Shown: positions 11,882 through 23,546, numbered from the stretch's first letter. The stretch is 64,000 nucleotides of DNA from Tillandsia leiboldiana (GCA_029204045.2 CM055068.1:34611345-34675344); one strand, 5' to 3'. The notes: generated by a model not told the origin, from the letters alone. Made by a program: numbers and translations.

Positions 11882-12039
11882 AATTGCATACACCCCAGCC
11901 GGCTGTGGCGAGCTGACGTGGTGGACCTGGCTGACGTGGATGGGTGACGTGGCAGGAAGAGGGCCATTTTTGCAAATACAAATTTTGCAGGGCCATTTTC
12001 AAAAATTTAAATTTTTATAGAGTCAATTTCAAGAAAAAC
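11860..12039 (-). repeat. MULE right terminal inverted repeat
   Basis: Reverse complement of the left TIR, from the last palindrome through gtgacgtggcaggaagaggg and gagtcaatttcaagaaaaac. The outer 10 bp are more diverged from the left end than the inner part, so the exact end is uncertain by a few bases. Confidence 0.8.
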
Positions 12040-12346
12040 ATTTATGAATTAGCTTCTTCAACTTTTTATTTTTTATTTTTAATTGAGACATACTTAACTT
12101 TAAATTTTTAAAAAATTTAGCAAATTAGAGTAGAAATTTAACCAAAATGATTTATTATTTTATATAGTTGAATTGGTAGTTTCAACGCGTGATAGTCTGT
12201 TTGTCTTTTTGTCATTTATGAATTAGCTCCCTCAACTTTTTTTTTTCTTTTAATTGAGACATACTTAACTTTAAATTTTTAAAAAAATTAGCCAAATAAA
12301 GTAGCAATTTAATCAAAATGATTTATTATTTCATATAGTTTAATTA
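12040..12346. repeat. 180-bp tandem duplication flanking the MULE
   Basis: A unit starting catttatgaattagct at about 12040 is repeated at 12220 (second copy partial, to about 12346). Shared parts include aattgagacatacttaactt and atgatttattattt.atatag. The junction between copies (ctttttgt|catttatg) is the same as the two bases-wide junctions on either side of the MULE. Confidence 0.8.
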
Positions 12347-12729
12347 ACTGCAATTAGTTAATTAAGTCTTGAAATTTAACAAATTTTTTAACTTAATTAA
12401 CTATGAAACCTAGAAATTAGAAGTGTATTAACTATCCTATAGTGGATAAAACTAAATCAATTAAATATTAATAGCTAATTGAGGCAATAGATCTAATAAA
12501 TAAAAGTTTAAAGGGTATAAATTTAAAAATTAGTAAATAAAACTTGAAACGTCTTTTTCAAAATGGCCTATAGTTGGGTCTCTATATTTTAGCCTTTCTT
12601 TCTAAAGTAATACTATCAGCATCCAAATGGGTATAAAATTTACATCTCTTATCCAACGGCTCATATTGAGTCTTTTTCTTGCCAAAAAAAAATTTCAAGT
12701 ACTAAATTTTTTAAAATTTTTAAATTCTA
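12347..12729. other. AT-rich spacer
   Basis: I see no gene, no long repeat and no element end here; it is AT-rich sequence between the tandem repeat and the first MITE. Confidence 0.5.
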
Positions 12730-12960
12730 CGCAACAACAAAATTAGATTATATGGACATATTTTTGTGATATTATTATACAAGTGTCCTATCTATATTTC
12801 ATTTATATTCAAAATTAGATTATAGAGACACATTATAATAATGTGTCGCTATACATTCTAGCAACTGCACATATAGCAACACTAATAATAGATGTCGGTA
12901 TTTTTGTCAGCGTTTTTTAAAATTTTAAAAATATCATTATAATATAATTTTGTTGTAGTG
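12730..12960. mobile_element. CACTA-like MITE (231 bp)
   Basis: Ends are CGCAACAACAAAATTA (left, diverged from CACTACAACAAAATTA) and the reverse complement of that consensus, ending TTGTAGTG. The flanks carry a 3-bp duplication, CTA, at 12727-12729 and 12961-12963. CACTA ends with a 3-bp TSD fit the CACTA superfamily. The interior (gtgtcgctatacattctagc) is shared with the element at 15154. Confidence 0.75.
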
Positions 12961-14786
12961 CTAGAATGAATGGATGCAAAATTTATACCTTTCTTTTCGA
13001 GGATTTTTTTTTCAAATTAAATTTTTTAGTCAAATAATATTTAAATTCGAAATATTATCATGCAATTCCTATTATACTATTAATAAAAATATAGCAAAGA
13101 TTAGATGAGGCATGTGAATGGCGAGGCGTGCGTTAGTACTGTCCTAAAAGCAAGATTGCCCCTCCACATGCGAGGCTCCGATAATCACCCCTAACGATAC
13201 AACGACCACGGTCCACCCCGTCGGCACGAGTCCGGAATGGTGCGTAGCGAATTCAACGGCTTTCAGAGATCCACCAAAAAGAAAAGCTCGAAGAGAAGAA
13301 TGTAATTATCAGTGTAAGGGTACTCTGTAAAATAGAAAGCTTGTACTGCAGTTTTTTTTGTACTTAACCGACTACTGCAGTTTTTTTTGTACTTAACCAA
13401 CTCCTTTTACTCTACATATATATAGAGCCCAACAAGGAAGCCCAATGTCCAACCCATCAGGAGACAAGCTTCAACGGATAAGTCCTTGGGCAACCCACCA
13501 GACACTTTCCGAGAAAGGCTCTTGGGTAGCCCGAGATGGACTTTCCCAAGGTTGGTAAAGCCAAGCAAAAACAAAGGTGAAAATAAAAGAGAACCAAGTC
13601 AAGATCGCACACGCCAAAGTGAAAGAGTAACACATGCCAAAGTGAAAGAGTAAATAAATCCTTTCTACATATAATGAGTTTTCGATGTGAGACTAAACAT
13701 CACATGTAGAGGAAAATGGATTTGAACTCCTAAGTAAAATTTATGAATATTGGACAGTCCAGAAAAACCCAAAAGTCAAAATAAGTTTGAAATTACTTTA
13801 CAAATTCATATAAAATTCAACATCTTTTTGGATATATTAATATCGTTTCTTTTCTTTTTAACGCTCTCTCTTAGTGTGTTTCCCTCCCTCTTTCCCCATC
13901 TTGAAAATTCTATATCCAGCAATTTGAGATGTCAGCCCAATGTTTTCCTTTTCTAATTAATATTCTCTTTTTTTTTAATTAATATTTCTCAGTTTTAATA
14001 TTTCTAAATTGATTAAAGCATCTTAATACTAATTGACAAGTGGGAACAATATATACTAACATTACAAATATTGGTAGACACAAACGTTGCAGATTATGTT
14101 AAATCTAACTATATCTTTAAAAGTAAGAATTTAATTAAAATAATAATAACTAACAATTGAGTAATAATTGGGAACGATGCAATTAGTTTATATTTAAATT
14201 TTATTTATGTTTACTCTCTAATTTGATAATTTAAATTTATCAAATATTTTTTTAAAAAATATTATAAATTATTATGATTTTCTAAATATGTAACGTGCAT
14301 TATAGGTGCACATGACTTATACCTAAAAAAGAAAAAAAAGGAAAAAAAAGGACTTGTACAGTTGTACCTAAAAAATGAAAGAAAAAAAAGAGCTTGTACC
14401 TAAAAATAGAAAGAAAAAAAAAAGAACTCTTATCCGAGCACAGCGACGTCTCTTCTTATCACGGATGAGCAGTACGTACTTGGTTTCGTGACGGAACTGC
14501 AGTCAAATATCCACTCATGATAGGCACTTCTTTTAGCGATAGTGATTGAATACAATCACTTAGCCATACATAGGAATGGAAACCACTCAACGGAATCCAA
14601 AGTCATTACGAACACGACACATCTACTATGATGGTTAGGCATTATTTGGTTGGAATATAACAAAGAGAATAAGTTTTTATTCTCTACTCTATTTTCAAAT
14701 ATTATTTTCTAAACACTATTTTGAGCTAAGGGAATAGTAGTTTTTTTTAAAAAAAATAAATTACTATAATTTTAAAACAGCTCTTC

Positions 14787-14826
<40 letters not shown>

Positions 14827-15153
14827 CCTCTGAAACAAGCTTGTTCAAACTTAATTAAAGCTTAAATCTAATTTTGATTATTGTATTAACTTATTAATTA
14901 TCTAATTAATATATTTAAGTCCTTATCTATTATTTAAATTGTTAAGTAATTAATTAATTTTTTATTCATGGTTAATTAGCTTATTAAAAATTAATTACTT
15001 AATATGTTTATGTAATAACTAATATTTATATTGTTCAACTCATTTATATTTTGAATAATAAAATTAATTTCTTAACTAATCATCTAACTAATTAGATAAT
15101 TTGCTAATTAATTAAAAAGTTAAGATATATTTTATAAATAAATAATTAATATA
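12961..15153. other. AT-rich intergenic sequence
   Basis: No recognisable protein. 13100-13740 is less AT-rich and has a tandem pair of tactgcagttttttttgtac near 13351 and 13378, a TATA-like tacatatatatagagc near 13413, and atgtgagactaaacatcaca near 13685, which recall LTR or promoter debris. Later parts include purine-rich repeats of aaagaaaaaaaag (14325-14425) and a T-run of nearly 40 at about 14789-14826. Confidence 0.4.
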
Positions 15154-15340
15154 CACTACAATAAAATAAGATTATAGGGTCACATTTTTGGGATACATTA
15201 CAATAATGTGTCGCTATATATCCTAACGACTGCATATATAGCGGCACTAATAATAAATGTCGATATTTTTACCAGCAGCATTTTTTTTCAAATTTTAGAA
15301 ATACTTAAAATTGTCGCTATAACATAATTATATTATAGTG
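15154..15340. mobile_element. CACTA-like MITE (187 bp)
   Basis: Starts CACTACAATAAAATAAG and ends TATTATAGTG with ATA duplicated on both sides (15151-15153 and 15341-15343). The inner block with tgtcgctata, gactgcatatatagc and actaataata matches the MITE at 12730-12960, so both are one family with size variation. Confidence 0.8.
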
Positions 15341-15512
15341 ATATTCTTTCATTATCTTATATAATATTCATAGCTAATAAATTTATTAGTTTATTAAATT
15401 ACTTTTAATTAATATTTTGATTTTAATTAATTAGATAAAATATTTTTAATTTAAAATTATAATGTAATACTCGTGAATTTCGAGTTTGAAATTTTAATAT
15501 AAAGTTTGAAAT

Positions 15513-15553
<41 letters not shown>
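15341..15553. repeat. AT-rich spacer ending in a (TA)n microsatellite
   Basis: The last ~40 bases (about 15513-15552) are uninterrupted TA repeat; the copia LTR starts directly after it. Confidence 0.8.
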
Positions 15554-15556
<3 letters not shown>

Positions 15557-16816
15557 CGGGTTATACTATATGGATCTAAATAGGGGAAAAAAATACCTAG
15601 AGGGGGGTGAATAGGTGTAAACAGTAAACACTCAAAAATCTTTGCGCAATAAAATCCAATGCGGAAATGAAAAATAACACGCAAGATTTTTACGTGAAAA
15701 ACTCCAAAATCAGGAGTAAAAAACTACAGGACCGATAACACGGCGAAATCCACTAGAATTATAACACGTACAAGGTGATGTAACGCACTCACTCACGACT
15801 CAACCTTTTCCATACGCTCCTAGTAGATCTTCTCCGCTCGCTCCGCAACGCTCCTCGAATCCACGATTTGCGTCCAATGCCGAATCCACAGCGTCCAACG
15901 TCGAGTCCACGACGTCTGACCGAATCCACGGTATTCACCCAGTAGCACGTCTCGAATCCATGAACGTACATCGCTCCAAATCCACGAGAGCGGTTGCAAC
16001 TTGAATCCACAAGGCCACGCGAGTCCACGCACCGATTTTGGAAAAATCGTTGTTTTTGGGTGGTGATGATCCGCCGAATACTTAGATTAAAAATAGATCG
16101 GAAATACCATCTAAGTATTCATTAATTTGATTCTACTCAAAATCTGAGTTTGAAAAACCTAGAATCAAATTAATCAATATAGATAAAGAAACATAGATTT
16201 AATCTAGTTATTTCCTTTCTTCTCTATATGTGAATTTTTCTCTTTTTGACCGTCTTTTTGGATTACCCTAAAAATGAATCGTAGGGTCTATTTATAGGTT
16301 AGAAACCATTGGAAGAAGATAAGAATAAAAAACTAACCTTTTCTGGAATTTTTCACGACGACGGTCCGGACTGAAATTTTGGCGGTCCGGACTGTCGTGG
16401 CTAAACAGACTATTTCCAGAAAAACATACCTTCGGGGTCCGGACTGAAATAACCACGGTCCGGACTGTTCATGCAATTCCTACAGAATCCACGTTCGGGG
16501 TCCGGACTGAAGTAACCCCGATCCGGACTGGAATTGCGCATGAACTACCCTATGTTCGGGGTGCGGACTGTAGTGCCTGATCCGGATCCTGAACATGTAA
16601 TATGTCCAGTTTTTTTATTTTTATGCAATTAAAAATTTATCCAAGTGTTTCTACACTATAAGAAGTATTCGGATCACCAAAAATATTTAGTTAAACGTAC
16701 CTGATCCTTTTGAATTCTTCTTTCTTGAGATTGAGGTATATGATCCAAAATTCTTCATCTTCAATCTTCAAGAGTTAACCATTTTCACGAAATACGCCAG
16801 CACAAATTCCTTAACA
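15554..16816 (-). repeat. Copia 3' LTR (minus-strand element)
   Basis: On the minus strand it runs from TGTTAAGGAATTTG (16816) to CCCGACA (15554), 1263 bp. It matches the plus-strand copia LTR at 61915-63230 at the start (tatttcgtga, ttgaagattgaag), the middle (ggtgatccgaatac, aaacacttggataa) and the end (cacctattcacccccc). It holds four or so copies of a ggtccggactg motif (16365-16590) and repeated cgaatccacg (15850-16030), the counterparts of gatccggatcag and cgtggattcg in the other LTR. Confidence 0.88.
16289..16296 (-). promoter_or_regulatory. TATA box of the copia LTR
   Basis: TATAAATA on the minus strand, followed by gacccta, in the same relative place as TATAAATAGAC at 62475 in the plus-strand LTR of the same family. 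Confidence 0.7.
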
Positions 16817-17521
16817 ATCTCCCCCTTTGGCGGTTTCGTGACAAAACACAAATCCACTCAAGAAAATTCAAAAAGGTATTTTTGTTGCTATCACCATACA
16901 ACAAAAATTTACATTGGAGATCCAAATAAAGATAAATACATGAGATAAACTCCTAAAACAGACTCTAGACTTAGACATCTGTACTCTCTGCAAAAAGGGA
17001 ATCATTCTTGACAAACGAGATCGTTAGATACCTCAAGAATTTTAGCATTTAAAAACCAAACACAGAGATAGAGTTTATACTCACCATGACATTTATGAAT
17101 TCAGATATGTAATAAGATCAAAATAAAAAACGACATATCTTCTAAACATTAAAAATCCAAATGTCACAGAATTGTTAGTCAACAACAACAACTTGTTAGT
17201 TATATTACATGTCCAAATAGTTAGTCGAATAGTTAGTCGAGGCATGCATGCAAAACACAATATAAAACCACAGTAAAATTGAAGTTGTACTTACCTTCAT
17301 AGTTCAAAGTTCATAGTTCTCACAAACATGTTCAAAAACATGTTCAAAGTGCACAACCATTAGTCGATCATTGTTCGTTCTCTCTCCCCCTTTTTGTCAC
17401 AAAATCAAGCCAAAATTATAAAACAAAAGGAGAGTTAAAAGTTCAAAACAAGAAAATATGAGAACTAAACTAAAAAAAACTTGAAAAGCCTGCAAAACAA
17501 AATTAAAAAGCTGAGTTTAGA

Positions 17522-18190
17522 TCATGCCAAATCAGAGCTGTCAGAATTGCTACAATCCAATTTCCTCAAAAAAATTTTAAGCATTTTTGATATTGTGGCA
17601 CACTTTATTTTCATCTTTCGTTGATCAGAGGTAATCTGCTGGATGTTTATGGACAATCTCTCTTGTTCAGCAGATAATCTCCTCTGTTCTTGTCGAATTG
17701 AGGACAATACGTTTGCTTCGGTAGTGTTTCTCCTGGAAATTGATGGATGTAGCGTAGATGCAGACGGTGCATTCTGGCCTTCAATCCATGGAGATTCTTT
17801 AGGAAGTGAGTGTGCTCTAGTGAGAGGTTTATTAATTTGAATTCCACTGTCTTTAACATTCTTCCGCCTCCTATATTGCTTGGTTGTAGAGGAGGATTTC
17901 ATTAGCCTTTTGTTTTTCAAATACAACCTGTCTTCTTCATCAACAGCTCGTTGTACTTCTCTACAAATTTCTTCCCAGTCTTCCTTATCTGATTCGGAAT
18001 CATTTTGACAAACATTCCTTGTCTCTTCTTGAATTGACTCATCTTGTTCTCTTTTTATAGTCGCACGTGTATGCACTATGCTAACAGGAAGAGTTATTAA
18101 CTGAGAAAATACTATCTCTGCTGTCTTTGTGAAAGAGAGTCCTGTGAGCAACAACTCAAGAAAACAGTGAAAAACCAAGGTTTTGAACAA
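17522..18190 (-). CDS. Extra ORF of the copia element, unknown function
   Basis: A 222-codon frame lying where pol would end and before the polypurine tract and 3' LTR, the place where some copia elements (SIRE/Maximus group) have an additional, sometimes envelope-like, ORF. The frame opens at a TTG with an in-frame stop just upstream and has no early ATG, so the N-terminus is uncertain and may need splicing. The first ~35 residues are hydrophobic, 55-95 are acidic and charged, 105-115 are basic (KQYRRRKN), and about 165-210 (QEQRRLSAEQERLS) look like a coiled coil. I recognise no enzyme motif. It may equally be a decayed remnant or a captured plant sequence. Confidence 0.4.
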   Translation of the reverse strand: MFKTLVFHCFLELLLTGLSFTKTAEIVFSQLITLPVSIVHTRATIKREQDESIQEETRNVCQNDSESDKEDWEEICREVQRAVDEEDRLYLKNKRLMKSSSTTKQYRRRKNVKDSGIQINKPLTRAHSLPKESPWIEGQNAPSASTLHPSISRRNTTEANVLSSIRQEQRRLSAEQERLSINIQQITSDQRKMKIKCATISKMLKIFLRKLDCSNSDSSDLA

Positions 18191-18440
18191 GAAAACTCAC
18201 TTTGAATCGAAGAACCTGAGATGGAAAGGCTCCAAATTGGTTGCTTTCTAGAGAGAGAAGCTCTGGAGACTTAGGAACAAAAGATTGTAGTAAAAAGAAA
18301 TCAAAACCCTTTTGTTCTATATAAAACCCTAGCCGCGGTCCGGACTGCCTCAAGAATCCAGTCCGGATCGGCTACCCGCAGGAACTCCTGCGTTCGGGAT
18401 CCGGATCGGATTGTCCAGTCCGAATCGGCTCCAAACTTTT
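18191..18440 (-). promoter_or_regulatory. LTR-like promoter segment upstream of the extra ORF
   Basis: On the minus strand it carries tccggatc / cagtccgga motifs (18342-18430), then a TATA-like gggttttatatagaac (about 18315-18330), then a leader running into the ORF at 18190. The same motif order (ccggatc repeats, TATA, leader) is seen in the copia LTRs. Confidence 0.4.
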
Positions 18441-18975
18441 TCTTCAGAAAAATTCCGAAAAATTCTAGAAAATTCAGAAAAAGATTGTAAGCACTTTTGT
18501 GTATCAACTTTAAATGAAAATCATCGTTTCATGTCAAGAGAAATAGATTATGCTAAATCTATCAATAATATCCAAATAATGAAACAGAAATTTATAAAAA
18601 TTAAATCCCTTAAAGTTGAACAAGTTCAATTACATCTATCACGATCTTATGAGTAATGCCTTTATCAAATCATCAATTTGGTAAAAAAAATGAAATACCA
18701 AGATCAATAGATGTTTGAAATTCCAGATAAGTTAGATAATATATCTAGTCAATTTATTGTAAGGAGTGGCTCTATGAGCATCTTTCAATAAAATTCCCAC
18801 CTTATACCAACCTTGGAATTTGACAGGGTCAAGTATTCCAAAATGCATTTTATCTAATCAACTTGAAAAACCATGCTTGGTATACATGTGGTAGCTGCAC
18901 ACAGTACTCGGACGACCGAGGTGGTAGCTCTTTCCTCCATGTGGTGGTAGTTTTCACACTCATTGGGATGTAACT

Positions 18976-20998
18976 TGTCACGCCCCGGGATCGATACTGC
19001 GCCCCGGGCTCGTCAACAGATCCGCCGCCCATATGGGAAGCCCCGTATAGGCGTAGCGACTAACCTGCAAAGAAACATCTACACTAGCAGATATCAGAGC
19101 TGAAATAGTAAAAGCTGAAATAAAAGACATAAAATATAACTACAACTCACCATAATACAGACCAACCTCACCATAAAACAAGAGTCTCTCAGAAAGCAGA
19201 AAAGAAAGGTACAACTCGATATCTCACTACAAAAGTCGCTCGACATAACACACTCCAAAATAGTACAGGGGTACATCTACTCTCACTCTGATGATGACAG
19301 GAAGGGAACTATCTCGCGACTCCCTTACCTCGGTCAGAAGGAGCTGGATCAGCAACTGGAGCTGCAGGAACCGGAGCAGAAGTTCCTGGGGAGAAGACAC
19401 CACGACGGGTGTGAGAACTACATCCCACAGTAGTTCTCAGTGGGTGCCGCCAACAAGCCCGACGGTCTGCCCACTAAGTCTACTAGAGGCATAAAGTAAC
19501 ATATGCAGTGCTGTAAGGAAAGCTGGGAAAAGTAACTCTACAGCTACTATGCCTCTATCTAGATGCTCAACAGTGGGAACAGAAAGAACATGATGCCACA
19601 ACTAACCCTCGTCTCTGATCACCCAATCTAAACTGACTGCCTCATCGGGTCCAGTCAAACCTGCGCCAACCTACTGCCGTTACGTCCCGGAGGAGCGGAC
19701 TTACGTAGGGCGTCCATGACTGCCAACACAAGCACAGCCAGAGGGACAAATGCAACAACAAGTCGCGGTAGAAAAGCTCAAACTCACCGGTACAACAACC
19801 CGGTCTCGCCTACTCCGGAGTGGCACTCGAGGGGAGCGACCCGCTCGAGTCAAAGTAACCCATAACAAGTATCTCTGTAAAGTATCTCTGTAAAGCTCAA
19901 ATATGGCTCATGCAGGCTATGATCCAAATCCTCGATCAACAAGATCAGCTAACAAACAAATCACTGACTCACTCACGTGCTGGAATCTACACAGCTGAGA
20001 CTCACTGTCACTCTGACAGCGTCCAAGAACCCAGATCTACCATCACTAACACTCTCCCAAAGAAAATCAGATCTACAGACTGCTATCAACTCCACTCGGT
20101 CCCCAGACACAAGTGCAAATGCATCCCATAACCACCCGACCTCTCGGCCCACAACTCGGGCGAGGAAAAGCTAAGTCCATAGTGAAATGAAGTATCGTGA
20201 TGTGGAATGTCTAGAGCAATAAAAACCTAGCCCAAGTTGGAGTTTTCTACAGACTGGCTGAACAAGATGCATATGACAGGGGTGCTAGGTCAAGTTCCAA
20301 GATTTCACTACTTAACATAAAGTAGGAATCAAAAGATTCAACAACTGATATACAAGATACAACATACAGTTTTACACATGCTATTACTCCAATTTCTAAC
20401 ATGCATGATTCTACACACATAGAATTAGTACACAGTCCAGAGTTCTTGGAAGCAAGGTCACCCACCTGAAAGTGCTAACTGCCCGGAATCGTACAGCTGA
20501 GAAAGCCCAAAACAGTCAAATCACAAATCCCACCAAGCCAACAACACGGTAGAAGTGCTCACAACCTCCTGGGTACAAACATACACCAAAATTACACTTT
20601 AATCCACAAAAATTCCACATTCCCAAAATCTGTGGTGAACAATCCCATTAACACGAAATTTTCACCTGAAAAACCTCCTCCGAAAAATTCAAGTAAAAAG
20701 TCCATCTTGACCGTTTTCGCGCGCTGAATCCAAATCCGATGTCCGATTGGCCAAATTCCACTTCTAAAATTTCCCAAAAATTCCCGGAAAAGTAAACTTG
20801 ATCCTTTTTTGTGCCGGGTCACTTTCTTGGTTCTAATAAGCGCGCACAAATCTCAATCATCCAATATGGGCTTCCTGATAAGCAATTCTTGCTCCAATTA
20901 CTCCAGAAATCCAATAACTTGGGCCCGACACGTGCACAAACACCTCCCGAAGACACTAATCCAACAATAACCCTTAAGCGGGGATTCGGGTCCTCACA
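18976..20998 (-). repeat. Gypsy-1 3' LTR (2023 bp, promoter deleted)
   Basis: TGTCACGCCCC at the left to CCTCACA at the right, on the plus strand. It aligns with the 5' LTR throughout except that about 1.14 kb (25277-26408 of the other LTR) is missing, the join lying in aaaaattcaa-type sequence near 20690. The missing part contains the TATA box and G-box block. Confidence 0.92.
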
Positions 20999-21010
20999 TC
21001 CTCCCCCACT
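20999..21010 (-). other. Polypurine tract of gypsy-1
   Basis: AGTGGGGGAGGA on the minus strand, directly before the 3' LTR. The same string precedes the gypsy-2 3' LTR at 34973-34984. It primes plus-strand DNA synthesis. Confidence 0.85.
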
Positions 21011-21741
21011 AAAAGAAAGTTTCGTCCTCGAAACAAACACGGCTCAAAAGGGAGTTCAAAGCCAAGGGTAACCATCCAACAACACCGTTTCCAACTCCCC
21101 AGTCGCTACACACTCTCCACAAAGCGAGTCCAACAGCTGGATAAACCTCAGAAATTCCAAATACTGGGGAACGAGGAAGAACAGCCAACCATACGCGTCC
21201 AAACTACACGAATCACGTCACACAATTAGCAAGAAAGGGTAAGGGCCCACCAGCAGGAAAGCATCAACCCCCAACTCTCCAACTTATAAAACAACCGAAA
21301 TTAGCGAAAAGTTCGAAAGTTTCGAAAGACCAGTGCCCTCGCCCCAATCAAGAACAGGTTCGGGCACCGTCTCTGTTGGAGTAGCCTTCCGAATCTTTCG
21401 TCATGTTCGCAAATTTCAGCACAAAGGTGAGAAAAAGGGAGAGAAGTGTTGATGCCGTTCCTGCTGTGGCAACAGAAAGGGTAGCTACGGTCTATCCGTG
21501 CCACTAAAAAGAAATACACAACCCTATCCGAGACCCCTAGAGACATAACCTCTAGTCCTAGGCGTCACCTACGCTCAACAAGTAGTACCTAACCCGAAAC
21601 CGCTGAAGCCACTGCTGCAGGAAGGATGCCTCGGTGACCTGTGGAACTGATCTCCCATTGTCCAACTCGCGGAAAGGTCACTGTTCTCAATCCACAATCA
21701 ATCATTGCATGAAACCGCACCAGCTGGTCCATTTCATGTGC
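21011..21741 (-). other. Gypsy-1 tail without recognisable pol
   Basis: Begins gtttcgaggacgaaactttc (minus strand), the usual sequence before the polypurine tract. Between here and the protease the short frames resemble no RT, integrase or chromodomain motif; traces of post-protease sequence (TVTFP, VGQ) occur near 21650-21700. It is best read as the scar of a pol deletion. Confidence 0.5.
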
Positions 21742-23268
21742 TCAATCTGAGTCGTGGAACTGTAACTGAACCGCTAATGCATGCGATAAAGAAACTACCT
21801 CCATACCATGTAGGGATGCAAATGCTCTACTGATAAATGAATGCGATGCACCGGTATCAAAAAGTGTACGAGAACGAACTGCAGAAATCGAAATAATACC
21901 TGTGACGACACGCTCTGCTGCTGTAGCATCCTCTACCTGAGCGGCATAAACTCGACCGCTCGGCGCCGGGGGATGTCGCTCTGGCTGTCGCGAGGACGAT
22001 GAAGCAAAATCTGGCCTACCGGAGGCCGCCGAAGGTCCTGCTGACTGACGAGGAACAAAGGATGCAGAAGCTGAGGAAGGAGCCGGATAACCTGCCCTGG
22101 GGCACGCCCTCGCGAAGTGACCGGTCTGCCCGCAACGGAAGCAGCGGCCCTGACTCTGCGGGCACAGGGTCGGTGGGTGCGGTCCCCCACAAATGATACA
22201 TCGGTCAGGGCGTGGCTGCCGTGAAGTCTGTTGCTGCTGCGAAGACTGCTGCGGCCGAGGTGGTCGACGCTGCTGCTGCTGAGGCTGACGAGACGCCTCT
22301 GATCTCTACCTACTCGACTGCTCCTCCTCCAACGGTGCCGGGCGCTTCGCCCCAGAAATCACTACGGGGGCTGGAGCCACCTCTGCCATCACTGCCTCTC
22401 CACTCTCCACATAAAGTGCCTGCTCCATTGAGGCCTCCAAAGTCTGTAATCTGCGGGAACGGACCAACTGATAAATGTCCCGACGCAACCCTCTCTCGAA
22501 CATGTAGATCCGGTGGGTCTCATCTCTGGCCACATGGGGCATACAAGCTAACAGCCGATTGAAATCGGCTATGTACATGTGTACGGGCCTATCTCCCTGG
22601 CGGAGATTCCTCAGCTGCTCCTCCAAACTCTGTCGAACACTCTCAGGAAAGAAGGCCCCAAGAAGCATACCGCGAAACTCTGCCCATGAGATAAACAGGG
22701 TCCCAGGCGGACCTGCGGGTCGTACACGCCGCCACCATGCCTCGGCGTTGCTCTCCAGAAAATGAGTAGCCAACAGAACTCGAAACCTCTCATCAATAAA
22801 AAGGCTCTCGAAATGGCGCTCCATGGCCGTAACCCAAGACTCAGCCGCCCACGGCTCAGCACTCATACCCGAAAAGCGGAGTGGATCAAACTTGCGAAAC
22901 CTCATCAAAAGATCCACCATCTCCCGCTGCTCTGCCAAAGTCAAAGATCCCGTCGTCCCAGACGGTAGCCTACTGGAAACTGGCTCAGCCGGAACTGCTG
23001 GTGCAGGCTGCACAACAGAGGGTGCCACAACAGGGGAAGAAGGCACCGGTAAACTCTCAGGGGGTGCTACCGCCGGCTGCGCTCTCTGCTCCAACAAGAG
23101 CGTCAACCGACTCACAGCCTCCTCCTGGCGTCGAGACGCCTCAGCCAACTGTGCCATCTGGGCACGGAGCTCCAGAACCTCGCTCTGCTATCCCTGCCCC
23201 GAGTCCTCCTGCTCGGGCTCAGAGGACGAAGGCTGCGAACGCGTCACCATCGAGCGTCGAGGAGGCAT
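21742..23268 (-). pseudogene. Gag-protease remnant of gypsy-1
   Basis: Gag would form the capsid-like particle and package RNA; PR cleaves it. The start is MPPRRSMVTRS at 23268, as usual for Tekay-type gag. In frame come a TAG at 23188-23190, the capsid-like region (FRKFDPLRFSG, AEAWWRRV, FNRLLACM), a second TAG at 22306-22308, two zinc motifs (CIICGGPHPPTLC and CFRCGQTGHFARAC near 22110-22190) and the aspartic protease site LFDTGASHSFIS near 21850-21880. The two stops break the frame; both are TAG and could come from CAG by one change. The stretch between the stops is a 284-codon open frame. Confidence 0.88.
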
Positions 23269-23546
23269 CCCCACCTGAGGGACAAGGCAAACAGTCAAAA
23301 CCCAAATCATCACTCGACCCAATCTAGCGAAAGTCAGAAGGCATGTCCCCCTTCCCGAAGTACTATGTTGTCTGCAGCCAACATAGTTGCCACCAAAGGA
23401 AGACATGTCAATCACTCACCCCGAACCGCTCGGGAGAGTTAGAATCCAAATCAGGACTCTCGCTAAAATCACGGCTCTCACGTGAGTCATACTAGGGTCC
23501 AACCACAAGCCTAGGGTTCCTAAGTCCTCCAAGACCTACATCCTAT

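Larger units (their letters stand above)
4282..12039 (+). mobile_element. Mutator-like element (MULE) with transposase and PMD genes
   Basis: About 7.8 kb bounded by inverted repeats of roughly 180-200 bp: the left end reads gggctttttttt gaaattgaccc and the right end is its reverse complement with some drift. The order is left TIR, palindrome array, CT-rich leader, MuDR/MULE transposase, plant mobile domain gene, TG-rich spacer, an LTR-like piece, palindrome array, right TIR. Long TIRs, a MULE-domain transposase with SWIM finger and a second captured gene are typical of autonomous plant MULEs. A 9-bp target duplication is not visible at the ends. A stop in transposase exon 1 argues that this copy is now inactive. 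Confidence 0.88.
16817..18970 (-). mobile_element. Copia internal region next to the 3' LTR
   Basis: A polypurine tract (ccaaagggggagat on the minus strand, 16817-16830) abuts the LTR, which fixes the orientation. The region holds one long frame (17522-18190) and otherwise AT-rich sequence. It is cut at 18971-18975 by gypsy-1 and appears to resume at 26738. No integrase, RT or RNase H remains in the window for this copy. Confidence 0.75.

Noticed and set aside
22823..23327. Plus-strand frames of about 150 codons over gypsy-1 gag
   Set aside because: Antisense shadows of gag, which has the real capsid and zinc motifs.
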